A stretch of DNA of 64,000 nucleotides, taken from positions 62,027-126,026 of the forward strand of contig NZ_JYCN01000018.1 in the NCBI RefSeq assembly GCF_000876655.1, given 5' to 3'. Source of the stretch: Arthrobacter sp. SPG23 (GTDB taxonomy: Bacteria > Actinomycetota > Actinomycetes > Actinomycetales > Micrococcaceae). The notes under the pieces are model-generated. The model ran no database searches. It saw nothing but the letters and a program-made list of their open reading frames with translations, and was not told the origin of the DNA. The translations under genes were made by a program, and so were the position numbers. Below are positions 1 to 8,991 of the stretch, piece by piece (within the stretch, counting starts at the first letter, position 1; the number at the start of each line of letters is the position of its first letter).

Positions 1-2
1 GC

Positions 3-563
3 GGCCACCCCGACGGGGACGCCATGGCCCGGGCGCTGTCGCAGGCAGCAGTGGACGCCGGCTGGGGCAACGGCACTGCGCTCAACGTACCCGCCGCTCC
101 GCGCGTGGGTCCGCCGGCCACGACGAACAACGCGGTCTGTGCACTGATCAGTACCGAAGAGGTCAGGCGGGCATTCGGGGCGAAGACCCAACCGCAGATC
201 CTCCCGGGCGAGGTCAGTTGCCGCTACACGTTCGGCGACCTGGGCACACCGGGCCCGGACTCCCTTGTCTTCTCGGTTGAAGTCCTGAAGGGCGCAGCGT
301 CGACGCTGGACGGTCCCGGCTTTCGCGGCGAGCCGCTCGACGGCGTCGGGGACAGGGCGGCCTTCATGATGACAACCGAACCCGCCGGCCCCAAGTCCCT
401 CCGTCCCGCCGGAGATGTACCGATTACGATCCTGTCCGTCATGGTGGTCAGGGGCCAGAACCTCGCGACGTTCACCGCGCAGGTCCTGATCTCCCCGGCT
501 GGCCCCTCGGCCGAGCAGATGAAGGATCAACTCATTACCCTCGTGCGCGGCGTCGAGTTCTGA
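3..563 (+). CDS. C-terminal part of an unidentified, probably exported protein
   Basis: The reading frame is open to the left edge of the window, so the Met codon at 24 is probably internal and the true start lies outside. The visible part is about 186 residues. It begins with a low-complexity linker rich in Ala and Pro, followed by a globular region starting at the Cys of NAVCALIS with a second Cys in VSCRYTF. This layout (a Cys-containing start after 'LIS/EEV', then a beta-rich domain) resembles DUF3558-type secreted or lipoprotein sensor domains of actinobacteria, but I cannot confirm that without a search. It ends 63 nt before a strong bidirectional terminator. Function unknown. Confidence 0.55.
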   Translation, partial: GHPDGDAMARALSQAAVDAGWGNGTALNVPAAPRVGPPATTNNAVCALISTEEVRRAFGAKTQPQILPGEVSCRYTFGDLGTPGPDSLVFSVEVLKGAASTLDGPGFRGEPLDGVGDRAAFMMTTEPAGPKSLRPAGDVPITILSVMVVRGQNLATFTAQVLISPAGPSAEQMKDQLITLVRGVEF

Positions 564-625
564 CTGACCAAGCGGCATGGACATCCGCTCACGTGGACTT
601 GGGCCCGTGTGGTTGGAAACAGAAA

Positions 626-657
626 AAAACCCCAGGAATCATGATTCCTGGGGTTTT
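626..657. terminator. Bidirectional intrinsic terminator
   Basis: Perfect 16-bp inverted repeat centred at 641/642 (CCCCAGGAATC arm), flanked by A runs on the left and T runs on the right, so it works in both directions. It ends the gene at 3-563 and the minus-strand tRNA-Leu. Confidence 0.9.
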
Positions 658-663
658 CCCTTG

Positions 664-746
664 TGCGCGGAGGGGGACTTGAACCCCCACCCCCTTTCGA
701 GGACTAGCACCTCAAGCTAGCGCGTCTGCCATTCCGCCACCCGCGC
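664..746 (-). tRNA. tRNA-Leu (anticodon GAG)
   Basis: Read on the minus strand, a class II tRNA of 83 nt folds with acceptor stem GCGCGGG (746-740) pairing TCCGCGC (671-665), a CTAGC/GCTAG anticodon stem and loop TTGAGGT, which places GAG at positions 34-36. GAG reads CUC and CUU leucine codons. The T arm carries the usual GGTTCAAGTCC-type loop. The long variable arm between anticodon and T stems is typical of tRNA-Leu. No CCA is encoded after the discriminator A. The terminator at 626-657 lies directly downstream. Confidence 0.95.
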
Positions 747-811
747 AGGTGGTAATTCGGAGATCGTTTCCGCCTTTCAGCGTTTTGGATTTCTCCGAAG
801 CAGCGAGAAAG

Positions 812-838
812 ACTCTAGCACGACTTTTCGGGAAACAA
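812..838 (-). promoter_or_regulatory. Probable promoter of tRNA-Leu
   Basis: On the minus strand TTGTTT (838-833) and TAGAGT (817-812) are spaced by 15 nt and lie about 65 nt upstream of the tRNA 5' end. The spacing is short, so this is a tentative call. Confidence 0.45.
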
Positions 839-867
839 ATAATCGAGGGTTGGAGGGGGCTTGTGGG

Positions 868-873
868 TAGGCT
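868..873 (+). promoter_or_regulatory. -10 box for the M20 peptidase gene
   Basis: TAGGCT matches the TANNNT -10 seen repeatedly in this window. Transcription would start near 880, giving a leader of about 32 nt that carries the GAGGAG ribosome binding site at 900-905. Confidence 0.5.
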
Positions 874-911
874 GAAACCAGCATTCAAGCCGCCCCCACG
901 AGGAGTGAAAC

Positions 912-2215
912 ATGACTGAAGTACGCCCCGAGGATGAAGTCGTCAGGATCTGCCAGGAACTGATCCGGATAGATACTTCGAACTACGGCGACGGAACAGG
1001 ACCGGGGGAGCGCGCGGCTGCGGAATACGCCGCCGGCCTCATCACGGACGTGGGGCTGGATGCGGAGATCTTCGAATCGGCGCCGGGGCGGGCCAACGTC
1101 GTAACCCGTATTGCGGGGGAGGACCCCTCCGCCAGCGCCCTGGTGGTGCACGGGCACCTCGACGTCGTGCCCGCCTTCGGGATCAGTGGTCAGTCGATCC
1201 CTTCGGAGCCGAACTCAAGGACGGCATGATCTGGGGACGCGGCGCCGTGGACATGAAGGATATGGACGCCATGATCCTCTCCGTCCTGCGGAACTTCGCC
1301 CGCACCGGCCGCAAGCCCAAGCGGGACCTGATCTTCGCGTTCTTCGCCGACGAGGAGGCCGGCGGCACCTACGGCGCCCGGTACGCCATCGAGAAGCGGC
1401 CGGAACTCTTCGACGGCGCCACCGAGGCCATCTCCGAGGTGGGTGGCTTCTCCGCCACCATCGGCGGGCAGCGCACCTACCTGCTGCAGACCGCCGAGAA
1501 GGGCCTCTCCTGGCTCCGCCTCGTCGCCCACGGGCGCGCCGGCCACGGCTCCCAGATCAACACCGACAACGCCGTTACGCGGCTCGCCGGCGCAGTGTCC
1601 CGCATCGGGGAATACAACTGGCCGGTGGAGCTCACCCCCACCACACGGCAGTTCCTCGACGGCGTGACGGAACTCACGGGCGTGGAATTCGATCCGGACG
1701 ACCCGGAGAAGCTCCTCAAGGAACTCGGAACCGTTGCACGGTTCGTGGGAGCCACGCTTCAGAACACCACCAACCCCACCCTGCTCAAGGGAGGCTACAA
1801 GCACAACGTCATCCCCGAGTCGGCTGAGGCCCTCGTGGATTGCCGGACACTTCCGGGCCAGGAACAGCAGGTACTGGAGATCGTCAAGGAGCTGGCGGGT
1901 ACCGGAGTCGACGTTTCCTACGTCCACAACGACGTCTCGCTTGAGGTGCCGTTTGCCGGGAACCTGGTGGACTCCATGATCGATGCCCTGCACGCCGAGG
2001 ACCCCGGCGCCAAGGTCCTTCCCTACACGCTGTCAGGCGGCACGGACAACAAGTCTCTGAGCCGGCTGGGCATCACCGGATACGGCTTCGCTCCGCTGCA
2101 ACTCCCGGATGAGCTGGATTTCACCGGCATGTTCCACGGCGTGGATGAGCGCGTGCCCGCTGACTCACTCAAGTTCGGCGCCCGCGTACTGGACAGGCTG
2201 CTGACCACCTACTGA
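912..2215 (+). pseudogene. M20/M25/M40 family metallopeptidase, frameshifted
   Basis: Two overlapping frames together make one M20 zinc peptidase of about 434 residues. The first frame starts at ATG 912 after GAGGAG and carries the zinc motif HGHLDVVP. The second resumes with WGRGAVDMKD (bridging Asp) and FADEEAGG (catalytic Glu pair) and ends at 2215. The break is at the GGG at 1179-1181: adding one G restores FGDQWSVDPFG, an expected family sequence, and joins both parts without loss. As written, translation stops at 1229 and the product would be inactive. The cause is either a genuine one-base deletion in a G run or a sequencing error. Family members hydrolyse peptides or acylated amino acids in the cytoplasm. 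The rest of the gene looks intact and normally coding, which favours a recent or artefactual lesion. Confidence 0.85.
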
Positions 2216-2259
2216 GTCCGCCGGCACCCGAAAAAAGAAGCGCCCACGAAAGCCAGGCC

Positions 2260-3423
2260 ATGACACCGGACCAGATCCTCACCGAGCCCCTGCTGGAGCG
2301 CATCCGCGCCCGTGCAGCCCGCTACGACAGGGAGAACGAATTCTTCACCGAGGACCTTGCGGAACTCGCCGCCGCGGGCTATCTCAAGATCTTTGTCCCC
2401 GCGTCCGACGGCGGCCTGGGCCTTGGCCTCGCCGAGGCCGCCCAGCTGCAAAGGAGGCTGGCGACGGCGGCCCCGGCCACCGCGTTGGCGATCAACATGC
2501 ATTTGGTGTGGACCGGCGTCGCGCACGTCCTCGCCGCCCGCGGCGATTCGTCCCTGGACTTCGTCCTCCGCGAGGCGGCACAGGGTGAGATCTTCGCCTT
2601 CGGGAATTCGGAAGCCGGCAACGACTCGGTGCTCTTCGATTCACGGACGGTAGCCACGCCGAAGGCAGATGGCAGCTACAGCTTCACCGGGCGGAAGATC
2701 TTCACCAGCCTGTCGCCGGCGTGGACCAGGCTGGGCATCTTCGGCAAGGACGGTTCGGCCAGGGACGGCGAAGGGGAGCTGGTGCATGGCTTCCTCAGCA
2801 GGGAGTCCGCCGGCTACGACATCCTGGAAGACTGGGACACCCTGGGTATGCGGGCGAGCCAGTCCAACACCACGGTGCTGGACGGCGCCGTGGTGCCCGC
2901 GGACCGGATCTTCCGGAAACTCCCGGTGGGGCCGAACGCGGACCCCTTGATCTTCGCGATCTTCGCCTGCTTCGAGACCTTGCTGGCCGCCGTCTACACC
3001 GGCCTCGGCGAGCGGGCGCTGGTCCTGGGCGTGGACGCCGTCAAACGCCGGACCTCGTTCAAGAACGATGGGCGCAGTTATGCCCAGGACCCCGACATCC
3101 GGTGGAAGGTGGCGGAAGCCGCCATGGCCATGGACGCGCTGTATCCCCAGCTTGCGGAGCTCTCGCGTGACGTTGATGGCTTAGTGGATCACGGGACCCA
3201 GTGGTTCCCGCGGCTGGTGGGCCTCAAGGTCCGGGCGACGGAGACGGCGCGTACGGTAGTCGACCTGGCAATCCGGGTATCAGGGGGATCCAGCTACTTC
3301 CGGGGCTCGGAACTGGAACGGTTGTACCGTGATGTGCTCGCGGGAATGTTCCACCCTTCGGATGACGAGTCGGCGCACAATACGGTGGCCAACGCCTGGC
3401 TGGGCCCGTTGGCCACTCCTTAG
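2260..3423 (+). CDS. Acyl-CoA dehydrogenase family protein
   Basis: A 387-residue flavoprotein of the acyl-CoA dehydrogenase fold. The all-helical N-terminal domain spans residues 1-115, the beta domain about 120-235 (GRKIFTSLSPAW, then GMRASQSNTTVLDG, a well conserved substrate/FAD-contacting strand), and the C-terminal helical domain follows, with RVSGGSSYFRGSELERLYRD near the end. These enzymes introduce an alpha-beta double bond into acyl-CoAs, or in some subfamilies act as flavin monooxygenases such as DszC. I could not identify the catalytic Glu with certainty, so substrate and exact reaction are open. It begins 44 nt after the peptidase gene and may be cotranscribed with it. Confidence 0.85.
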   Translation: MTPDQILTEPLLERIRARAARYDRENEFFTEDLAELAAAGYLKIFVPASDGGLGLGLAEAAQLQRRLATAAPATALAINMHLVWTGVAHVLAARGDSSLDFVLREAAQGEIFAFGNSEAGNDSVLFDSRTVATPKADGSYSFTGRKIFTSLSPAWTRLGIFGKDGSARDGEGELVHGFLSRESAGYDILEDWDTLGMRASQSNTTVLDGAVVPADRIFRKLPVGPNADPLIFAIFACFETLLAAVYTGLGERALVLGVDAVKRRTSFKNDGRSYAQDPDIRWKVAEAAMAMDALYPQLAELSRDVDGLVDHGTQWFPRLVGLKVRATETARTVVDLAIRVSGGSSYFRGSELERLYRDVLAGMFHPSDDESAHNTVANAWLGPLATP

Positions 3424-3427
3424 CGCG

Positions 3428-3661
3428 CTAAACCGTGCGCTGCACCTGGATGACTTTGCGGCGCAACCAGAAGCGCCTGCCTCCGCCCACGTAGAGCCTG
3501 CTGCGTTCCAGCTCCCACTTGCCGTATTCGGAATGTTCAACAAGGCGGCGGCGCGCCTCCGGAAGGGAATCCTCAGGGCCGACCGTCAGTACGAGGTACT
3601 CGTACTGCCTCGCGTAGTCCCGCTCCCGCTGGACTGAACTGCTCAGAAAATGTTCTTTCAT
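3428..3661 (-). CDS. DUF5703 family small protein
   Basis: A 77-residue protein matching the actinobacterial DUF5703 pattern: Tyr-rich YEYLVLTV near the start, then an Arg/Glu helix, EYGKWELERSRLY, and a C-terminal WLRRKVIQVQR. The start chosen is ATG 3661, which has a GGAGAG ribosome binding site; upstream in-frame Met codons have none and would add an unrelated extension. The basic C-terminus and small size are typical for the family, whose function is unknown. It is convergent with the acyl-CoA dehydrogenase gene (4 nt between stops) and divergent from the acidic protein at 3701. Confidence 0.8.
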   Translation of the reverse strand: MKEHFLSSSVQRERDYARQYEYLVLTVGPEDSLPEARRRLVEHSEYGKWELERSRLYVGGGRRFWLRRKVIQVQRTV

Positions 3662-3700
3662 TGCTCTCCATTTTCGTCCTTTTCCGGCTAACGTGAAGTC

Positions 3701-3967
3701 ATGAGCATCGATCCGCGTGTCGCGCTTCAGTCCTTGACCACAGCCCTGGAAGAACACCTGATCGCAGCCTCCGCACGGCGGGGCGAGGGAGACCCGACGG
3801 TCGAAGCGGCGTTCTTTGCCGTTGCTGATGCTTTCGAAGTCTACGACGATTCCCTCTACGAGGCCTACGGCGAGGTTACCCCGCTTGAGGTGATCGACGA
3901 CGTGGAAGACGACGACGATGAAGTGGAAGCCGAGGACGACGAAGACCTGGAGATCGTCGACGACTAG
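3701..3967 (+). CDS. Small acidic protein of unknown function
   Basis: An 88-residue protein with a helical N-terminal half (residues 1-60) and a very acidic tail in which about two thirds of the last 25 residues are Asp or Glu. No signal peptide or membrane segment is visible. Proteins of this type lie beside DUF5703 and uppP genes in related actinobacteria and are sometimes labelled 'primosomal protein' in databases, for which I see no sequence support. The gene is divergent from DUF5703 with about 39 nt between starts. Cytoplasmic; function unknown. Confidence 0.7.
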   Translation: MSIDPRVALQSLTTALEEHLIAASARRGEGDPTVEAAFFAVADAFEVYDDSLYEAYGEVTPLEVIDDVEDDDDEVEAEDDEDLEIVDD

Positions 3968-3985
3968 GCCGGGTCAGGCGCCGCC

Positions 3986-4921
3986 TTAGTCCACCGCAGA
4001 AACATCTTCCAGCGCCCGCGCGATTTCGGCAGGCACGTGAGTCAGTTGCGAATCCAGAATTTCCTTAAGCTGCACGGGAGACCTGGCACCCACCACCGCT
4101 GTGGCCACGCCATGCTGTGACAGCAGCCAACTCAGGGCAACGTCGATGGACGACCGGCCCAGGCCCCTCGCGGCCATCGAGACCGCCTCAACGATCCTCG
4201 AGGCACGCTCCTCCAGGTAGGGCTCCACGTAGCTGGCAAGCCTCGTCTGTGCCGCCCGGGAATCCGCCGGAATGTGCCCGCGGTATTTCCCCGTCAGGAC
4301 GCCGCGGCCCAGCGGCGCCCAGGCAAACAATCCCAGGCCGGCGTCCTCGACGGCGGGGATGAGTTCTGCTTCGGGTTTCCGCTGCAGCAACGAGTACTCC
4401 GTCTGGCTCGCCACCAGCGGGAAGCCGGCCACGGCCGCGGCCTTGGCGGTCTGCCACCCGGTGAAATTCGAAACTCCCACATAGCGGGCGCGGCCCGTGC
4501 GCACCGCGAACTCGAGGGCTGACAACGTCTCTTCCAACGGGACATTGGCATCCCACGCCTGGGCAAACCAGACGTCAACATAGTCGGTGCCGAGCCGGGC
4601 CAGGCTGGCCTCCAGGCCGGAGAGCATGCCGTTACGTGAGGTGTCCACGCTGCGCCGGCCGTCCGACGTCGAAATGCCCGCCTTGGTGGAAATCACCACT
4701 TCCGAGCGGGAGACGACGTCACCCAACATGGACCCCAGAAGGGCTTCCGCCTGGCCGTCGGCGTAGGAGGCGGCGGTGTCGATCAGGGTTCCGCCGGCGT
4801 CAACGAACGACCGCAGCAGTTCGGAGGCGTCCTGCTCATCCGTCTCCCGGGCCCACGACATTGTTCCAAGGGAGAGTGAGGACACGCGCAACCCACTGTT
4901 GCCGACATAACGCTGCTGCAT
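3986..4921 (-). CDS. Aldo/keto reductase with Gln at the catalytic His position
   Basis: A 311-residue TIM-barrel NADPH oxidoreductase. Asp48 (GGTLIDTA), Tyr53 (ASYADG) and Lys80 (ISTKAG) of the catalytic tetrad are present. The fourth residue, His in the usual YxDLxxxHxxD strand, is Gln121 (DVWFAQAWD). [11 protein letters not shown] and the C-terminal [10 protein letters not shown] nucleotide-binding region are typical. The start is taken at ATG 4921 because the family begins with M(x)3-4 then the first strand; ATG 4948 and GTG 4945 are possible but would overlap the uppP promoter region. The missing His may mean altered pH dependence or substrate; channel-subunit AKRs also carry an amide here. 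Physiological substrate unknown. Confidence 0.88.
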   Translation of the reverse strand: MQQRYVGNSGLRVSSLSLGTMSWARETDEQDASELLRSFVDAGGTLIDTAASYADGQAEALLGSMLGDVVSRSEVVISTKAGISTSDGRRSVDTSRNGMLSGLEASLARLGTDYVDVWFAQAWDANVPLEETLSALEFAVRTGRARYVGVSNFTGWQTAKAAAVAGFPLVASQTEYSLLQRKPEAELIPAVEDAGLGLFAWAPLGRGVLTGKYRGHIPADSRAAQTRLASYVEPYLEERASRIVEAVSMAARGLGRSSIDVALSWLLSQHGVATAVVGARSPVQLKEILDSQLTHVPAEIARALEDVSAVD

Positions 4922-4959
4922 AGCAGTTAGCTTACGGGGATTCACCATGCTTCATGACG

Positions 4960-4965
4960 TAGGGT
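4960..4965 (+). promoter_or_regulatory. -10 box for uppP, leaderless start
   Basis: TAGGGT ends 8 nt before GTG 4974, so the transcript should begin at or next to the start codon. Confidence 0.55.
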
Positions 4966-4973
4966 CTATAAAC

Positions 4974-5807
4974 GTGAACTGGTTTGAAGCGGCCCTGCTG
5001 GGTCTTGTCCAAGGGCTGACCGAATTCCTCCCGATTTCCTCAAGCGCCCACCTGCGCATCGTCGGATCGTTCCTGCCGGATGCGGCGGACCCCGGGGCGG
5101 CCTTTACCGCCATCACCCAGCTCGGAACCGAGACCGCGGTGATCATCTACTTCTGGCGGGATATCGTCCGGATCGTCAAGGCCTGGTTTGGTTCCTTAAC
5201 GCGGCGCGTGCCGTCGGATGACCCGGATGCCCGCATGGGCTGGCTGGTGATCCTGGGCAGCCTCCCCATCATCGTCCTGGGCCTGATCTTCCAGGACCAG
5301 ATCGAGTCCGTCCTCCGCAGCCTCTGGATCGTGGCCACCATGCTGATCGTTTTCGGCCTGATCCTCGCCGTGGCAGACGCGGTGGGCCGCCAGGAGCGCG
5401 ACCTGACGAAGCTGACGTATAAGCACGGCATCCTCTACGGGTTCGCGCAGGCCTTGGCACTCATCCCCGGTGTGTCACGGTCCGGTGGAACCATTACCGC
5501 CGGACTGCTGATGGGGTACACCCGCGAGGCCGCAGCCCGGTATTCGTTCCTCCTCGCTATTCCGGCCGTATTCGGCAGCGGGCTGTACCAGCTGTACAAA
5601 GTGGTGTCCAAGGACGGCATCACGGGCCCCTACGGCCTGCCGGAAACGGCTTTGGCCACCGTGATCGCCCTCGTTGTTGGCTACGTCATCATCGGCTGGT
5701 TCCTGAAGTTCGTCTCCACCCGGAGCTACCGGCTCTTCGTCTGGTACCGGATTTTCCTTGGCCTGGCGCTGTACTTGCTGCTCGGTTTCAATGTCATCAG
5801 CGCCTAG
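4974..5807 (+). CDS. uppP: Undecaprenyl-diphosphatase UppP (BacA)
   Basis: A 277-residue polytopic membrane enzyme that dephosphorylates undecaprenyl pyrophosphate at the membrane, recycling the lipid carrier for peptidoglycan and other wall polymers. The signature motifs are present: [15 protein letters not shown] near residue 15-30, with the catalytic Glu, and [10 protein letters not shown] at about 165-175 with the phosphate-binding Arg. About seven hydrophobic segments are visible. GTG 4974 is preferred over ATG 4947 because it gives the usual family N-terminus and follows the -10 box directly. High activity of the family gives bacitracin tolerance. It precedes mshC by 15 nt, but mshC has its own -10. 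Confidence 0.95.
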   Translation: MNWFEAALLGLVQGLTEFLPISSSAHLRIVGSFLPDAADPGAAFTAITQLGTETAVIIYFWRDIVRIVKAWFGSLTRRVPSDDPDARMGWLVILGSLPIIVLGLIFQDQIESVLRSLWIVATMLIVFGLILAVADAVGRQERDLTKLTYKHGILYGFAQALALIPGVSRSGGTITAGLLMGYTREAAARYSFLLAIPAVFGSGLYQLYKVVSKDGITGPYGLPETALATVIALVVGYVIIGWFLKFVSTRSYRLFVWYRIFLGLALYLLLGFNVISA

Positions 5808-5810
5808 CAC

Positions 5811-5816
5811 TAGGCT
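5811..5816 (+). promoter_or_regulatory. -10 box for mshC, leaderless start
   Basis: TAGGCT lies 6 nt before GTG 5823 in the gap after uppP, predicting a leaderless mshC transcript besides any readthrough. Confidence 0.55.
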
Positions 5817-5822
5817 TGGCCT

Positions 5823-7103
5823 GTGAAATCCTGGATCTCCCGCCCTGTCCCTCAGCTCCCGGGCCGCATGCCCGCCGTTCGGATTTTCGACACCGCCGAG
5901 GGCGCCTACAGCACCCTCGAAGCCACGGGTGAGCAATCACTGTACGTCTGCGGCATCACCCCCTACGACGCAACCCACATGGGGCACGCGGCCAGCTACG
6001 TCGCCTTCGACCTGCTGAACCGTGCGTGGCGCGACGGCGGCCAGCGCGTCGCCTACGTCCAGAACGTGACCGACGTCGACGATCCGCTCCTCGAGCGGGC
6101 CACGGCAACGGGCGTTGACTGGCGCGAGCTCGCCACAAGCCAGATCAAGCTGTTCCAGACCGACATGGCCGCCCTCAACGTCCTGGCACCGGATCATTAC
6201 GTCGGGGCGGTTGAATCCATTCCGGAAATCGTTCCCGCCATTGAACGCCTCCTGCACCTCGGCCTGGCCTACCGCGTCCCCGGCTCTGGCGGGGAGCCCG
6301 ACGGCGACGTTTATTACGACGTCGAGGCCGCCAGCAAGCACTCCGCGGAGGCCCGTGACGCCTGGACCCTCGGCTCGGTGTCCGGCCTCTCCGAGACTGA
6401 GATGCTGGAGCTCTTCGCCGAACGCGGGGGCGATCCCGGCCGCCAGGGTAAGCGGCAGGCCCTGGATCCGCTGCTGTGGCGCGTGGCCCGCGAGGGTGAA
6501 CCCCGCTGGCCCGGCGGGGAACTGGGGGAGGGAAGGCCCGGCTGGCACATTGAGTGCACGGTCATTGCGCAGAAGTACCTGCCGGCACCGTTCACCGTCC
6601 AGGGCGGAGGATCAGACCTCATCTTCCCGCACCACGAGATGGGCGCAGGTCATGCCTATTCCTTGGCCGGCGTCCCCCTGGCACGGCACTTTGCCCACGC
6701 CGGAATGGTGGGCCTCGACGGCGAAAAGATGAGCAAGTCCAAGGGGAACCTGGTGCTCGTGTCCAAGCTCCGGGCCGCCGGCGAAGAACCTGCCGCCATC
6801 CGCCTGGCAATCCTGGCCCACCATTACCGCACGGACTGGTCCTGGACGGAAGCGGGCTTCGCCGAAGCGAAGACCAGGCTTGGCGAGTGGCGCGACGCCC
6901 TGACCATAGCCCCGGAGGGTTCCGCCGCCACGCTCATTGCGGAGATGCGGAGCGAGCTGGCCAACGACCTGAACGCCCCCGGCGCCCTCGCGGCCGTGGA
7001 CCGCTGGGCCGCCGATGCGCGGAAGCACACAGGTGCCGGCTCGCCGATGGACCAGGCGCTGGCCAGCGACGCCGTCAACGCCCTGCTCGGCGTCGAACTC
7101 TAA
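5823..7103 (+). CDS. mshC: Cysteine:GlcN-Ins ligase MshC (mycothiol synthesis)
   Basis: A 426-residue class I ligase related to cysteinyl-tRNA synthetase. It joins cysteine to glucosaminyl-inositol with ATP, the penultimate step in mycothiol, the main low-molecular-weight thiol of actinobacteria. Evidence: the MKSW...P.LPG start typical of MshC and not CysS, Cys43 in [10 protein letters not shown] as zinc ligand, HMGH as the HIGH motif, WHIECT with further zinc ligands, and KMSKSKGN as the KMSKS loop. It lacks the anticodon-binding domain of true CysS, and its length is that of the MshC family. GTG 5823 is the start. It converges on the PAC2 gene with a strong terminator between them. Confidence 0.95.
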   Translation: MKSWISRPVPQLPGRMPAVRIFDTAEGAYSTLEATGEQSLYVCGITPYDATHMGHAASYVAFDLLNRAWRDGGQRVAYVQNVTDVDDPLLERATATGVDWRELATSQIKLFQTDMAALNVLAPDHYVGAVESIPEIVPAIERLLHLGLAYRVPGSGGEPDGDVYYDVEAASKHSAEARDAWTLGSVSGLSETEMLELFAERGGDPGRQGKRQALDPLLWRVAREGEPRWPGGELGEGRPGWHIECTVIAQKYLPAPFTVQGGGSDLIFPHHEMGAGHAYSLAGVPLARHFAHAGMVGLDGEKMSKSKGNLVLVSKLRAAGEEPAAIRLAILAHHYRTDWSWTEAGFAEAKTRLGEWRDALTIAPEGSAATLIAEMRSELANDLNAPGALAAVDRWAADARKHTGAGSPMDQALASDAVNALLGVEL

Positions 7104-7112
7104 ATCTCTTTA

Positions 7113-7162
7113 AACAAAACGCGGTCCCGGGCGAACTTCGCCGGGGACCGCGTCCTGTTTAA
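7113..7162. terminator. Bidirectional terminator between mshC and the PAC2 gene
   Basis: A CGCGGTCCC arm pairs with GGGGACCGCG across a GAACTTC loop, flanked by AAACAAAA on the left and a CTGTTT run on the right. Confidence 0.85.
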
Positions 7163-7171
7163 CGCTGCGCC

Positions 7172-8077
7172 CTACTGCTTGTCCTTGCCGCGGCGTTTGA
7201 GGTACCGCTCGAATTCGCGGGCAATGGACTCGCCGCTCGCCTCCGGAAGGTCAGCGGTGTCCTTTGCTTCCTCCAGCTGCCGCACGTAGGCCGCAATCTC
7301 CGGGTCCTCGGTGGCGAGCTCATCCACCCCGCGCTCCCAGGCGTCGGCTTCTTCCGCCAGTTCGTGCGTGTCGAGCGGCACCTGCAGCAGCTCCTCGATC
7401 CTGTGGAGAAGGGCCAGCTGCGCCTTGGGCGAGGGGGCCTGGGCAACGTAATGCGGGACGGCCGCCCAGAGGGACACGGTGGGCAGTCCGGCCAGCAGGG
7501 CCACTTCCGACAGCACACCGACGATTCCAACCGGCCCCTCGTACTGCGATGCCTCCAGGTTCATGCGTTCCCGGAGGGCGCTGTCGTCCGTGGACGTGCT
7601 CACCGGAATCGGGCGACTGTGAGGCACGTCAGCGAGCAGCGCGCCCACCAGGATGACGTAATCCACGTGCAGGGCCTCGGCATGGACCAGCAGTTCAGCA
7701 GTGTATGCCCGCCATTTATAGGACGGCTCCGTGCCCTGGACAAAGATCACATCGACATTCGCGTCCGGCGCACTGGCTTTGTAAATCCGCGTGGATGGCC
7801 ATTTGATCTTGCGTTCCCCGGATGAGGTCCGCCGGATCGTGGGCCGTGTGAACTGGAAGTCGTAGTACTCGTCGGCATCAATCGATGCCACTTTCTTGCC
7901 GCCCCACAGTTTGTTCAGGTAACGCAGGGCATCGCTCGCTGCTTCGCCGGCATCATTCCAGCCTTCAAAGGCGGCGAGCATCACCGTGATGCGCTGGCCT
8001 TCCGGCACGGGCTGCAGCAGCCGCTCCGGCTCGGGCGTGGCACCCGGTTCGCTGGTGTCTCCGTCGAAGCTATTCAT
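7172..8077 (-). CDS. PAC2 family protein
   Basis: A 301-residue soluble protein of the PAC2 (proteasome assembly chaperone-like) superfamily, widespread in actinobacteria. The core runs from about residue 28 (ITVMLAAFEGWNDAGEAAS, the family signature with GWNDAG) to about 225, with a Rossmann-like alternation including VDVIFVQGTEPSYKWR, GALLADVPHSRP and GLPTVSLWAAVPHYV. The C-terminal 60 residues are acidic and helical. Its position beside the proteasome locus is conserved (Rv2125 in M. tuberculosis), but the role of bacterial PAC2 proteins is unproven and assembly of PrcAB does not need it in vitro. Divergent from the HAD gene, with its own TAGGGT -10. Confidence 0.88.
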   Translation of the reverse strand: MNSFDGDTSEPGATPEPERLLQPVPEGQRITVMLAAFEGWNDAGEAASDALRYLNKLWGGKKVASIDADEYYDFQFTRPTIRRTSSGERKIKWPSTRIYKASAPDANVDVIFVQGTEPSYKWRAYTAELLVHAEALHVDYVILVGALLADVPHSRPIPVSTSTDDSALRERMNLEASQYEGPVGIVGVLSEVALLAGLPTVSLWAAVPHYVAQAPSPKAQLALLHRIEELLQVPLDTHELAEEADAWERGVDELATEDPEIAAYVRQLEEAKDTADLPEASGESIAREFERYLKRRGKDKQ

Positions 8078-8083
8078 TTCTTC

Positions 8084-8089
8084 ACCCTA
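8084..8089 (-). promoter_or_regulatory. -10 box for the PAC2 gene, leaderless start
   Basis: TAGGGT on the minus strand ends 6 nt before ATG 8077. Confidence 0.55.
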
Positions 8090-8228
8090 CGTCCAAGACA
8101 CCGCCGGGTGCATGGAATGAAGCGCCACAAATCTTCCGCGGGGCGCAGCAGCGCCGCGGCAACACAGCAGCATCCTGCAGGATATTCGCCGAGGGCGTAG
8201 TGCAGGCACCCTCCCGATTGCCGCACCG

Positions 8229-8234
8229 TAGACT
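8229..8234 (+). promoter_or_regulatory. -10 box for the HAD gene, leaderless start
   Basis: TAGACT lies 7 nt before ATG 8242. This and the minus-strand box at 8084 share a 164-nt divergent intergenic region. Confidence 0.5.
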
Positions 8235-8241
8235 TGGAGCT

Positions 8242-8991
8242 ATGCGATCCTCAGCCTCCGAGCCACTTCTCAAAGCCGCTTTATGGGACATGGATGGCAC
8301 CATCGTCGACACTGAACCGTACTGGATCGAAGCTGAGCACGCGCTCGTTGCCGCCCACGGCGGCCAGTGGTCCCACGCGCAGGCCATGCAGCTGGTGGGA
8401 CAGTCGCTGGTCTTTTCAGCCGGAATTCTCCAGGAGGCCGGAGTCAGGCTCGAAGCGCGGGAAATCATCGACTCATTGACGGCCCAGGTGGTCAGCAAAG
8501 TCCGCAAGTCGGTTCCCTGGCGGCCGGGTGCGCGTGAACTGCTGGACCAGCTCCACGAGGCAGGCATCCGTTGCGCGCTGGTGACGATGTCCGAGGGGCC
8601 GCTTGCACGCGAGGTTGTCGCAGCGCTGCCGAAGCCCTACTTCGAATTCCTGGTCACCGGCGACACCGTCACCAACGGCAAGCCCCACCCGGAGGCCTAC
8701 CTCAAAGCGGTCGAACTGCTCCAGCAAGGGGACCCCGCACTGACCATCCACGACTGCGTTGCGCTCGAAGATTCGGCGCCCGGCGTGGCTGCCGCTATGG
8801 CCTCGGGAGTGGCGACCGTGGCGATCCCGCACATCGTGCCGCTTCCGAACGATCCGGCCCGGGCCACGTGGCATTCCCTCGAGGGCCGCACCGTGGCCGA
8901 CCTGCAGCAGCTGGTGGCCCGGCGCGGTGAGTTCCCGGCAGGGGACATCGGCCTGCAGGACGCAGCCGTGCGGAGCCACGGCCTTGACTGA
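8242..8991 (+). CDS. HAD-family phosphatase (beta-phosphoglucomutase-like)
   Basis: A 249-residue HAD hydrolase. Motif I is WDMDGTIVDTEP near residue 15-26 with nucleophile Asp and acid/base Asp; motif II is the Thr of LVTMSEG; motif III/IV are the Lys of NGKPHPE and ALEDSAPGV. The alpha-helical cap between residues 25 and 90 marks subclass I, like phosphoglycolate phosphatase and beta-PGM. The substrate cannot be read from the sequence. ATG 8242 is chosen because it follows the -10 by 7 nt and places the first strand normally. The end overlaps the next gene by 8 nt, so the two are probably cotranslated. Confidence 0.87.
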   Translation: MRSSASEPLLKAALWDMDGTIVDTEPYWIEAEHALVAAHGGQWSHAQAMQLVGQSLVFSAGILQEAGVRLEAREIIDSLTAQVVSKVRKSVPWRPGARELLDQLHEAGIRCALVTMSEGPLAREVVAALPKPYFEFLVTGDTVTNGKPHPEAYLKAVELLQQGDPALTIHDCVALEDSAPGVAAAMASGVATVAIPHIVPLPNDPARATWHSLEGRTVADLQQLVARRGEFPAGDIGLQDAAVRSHGLD

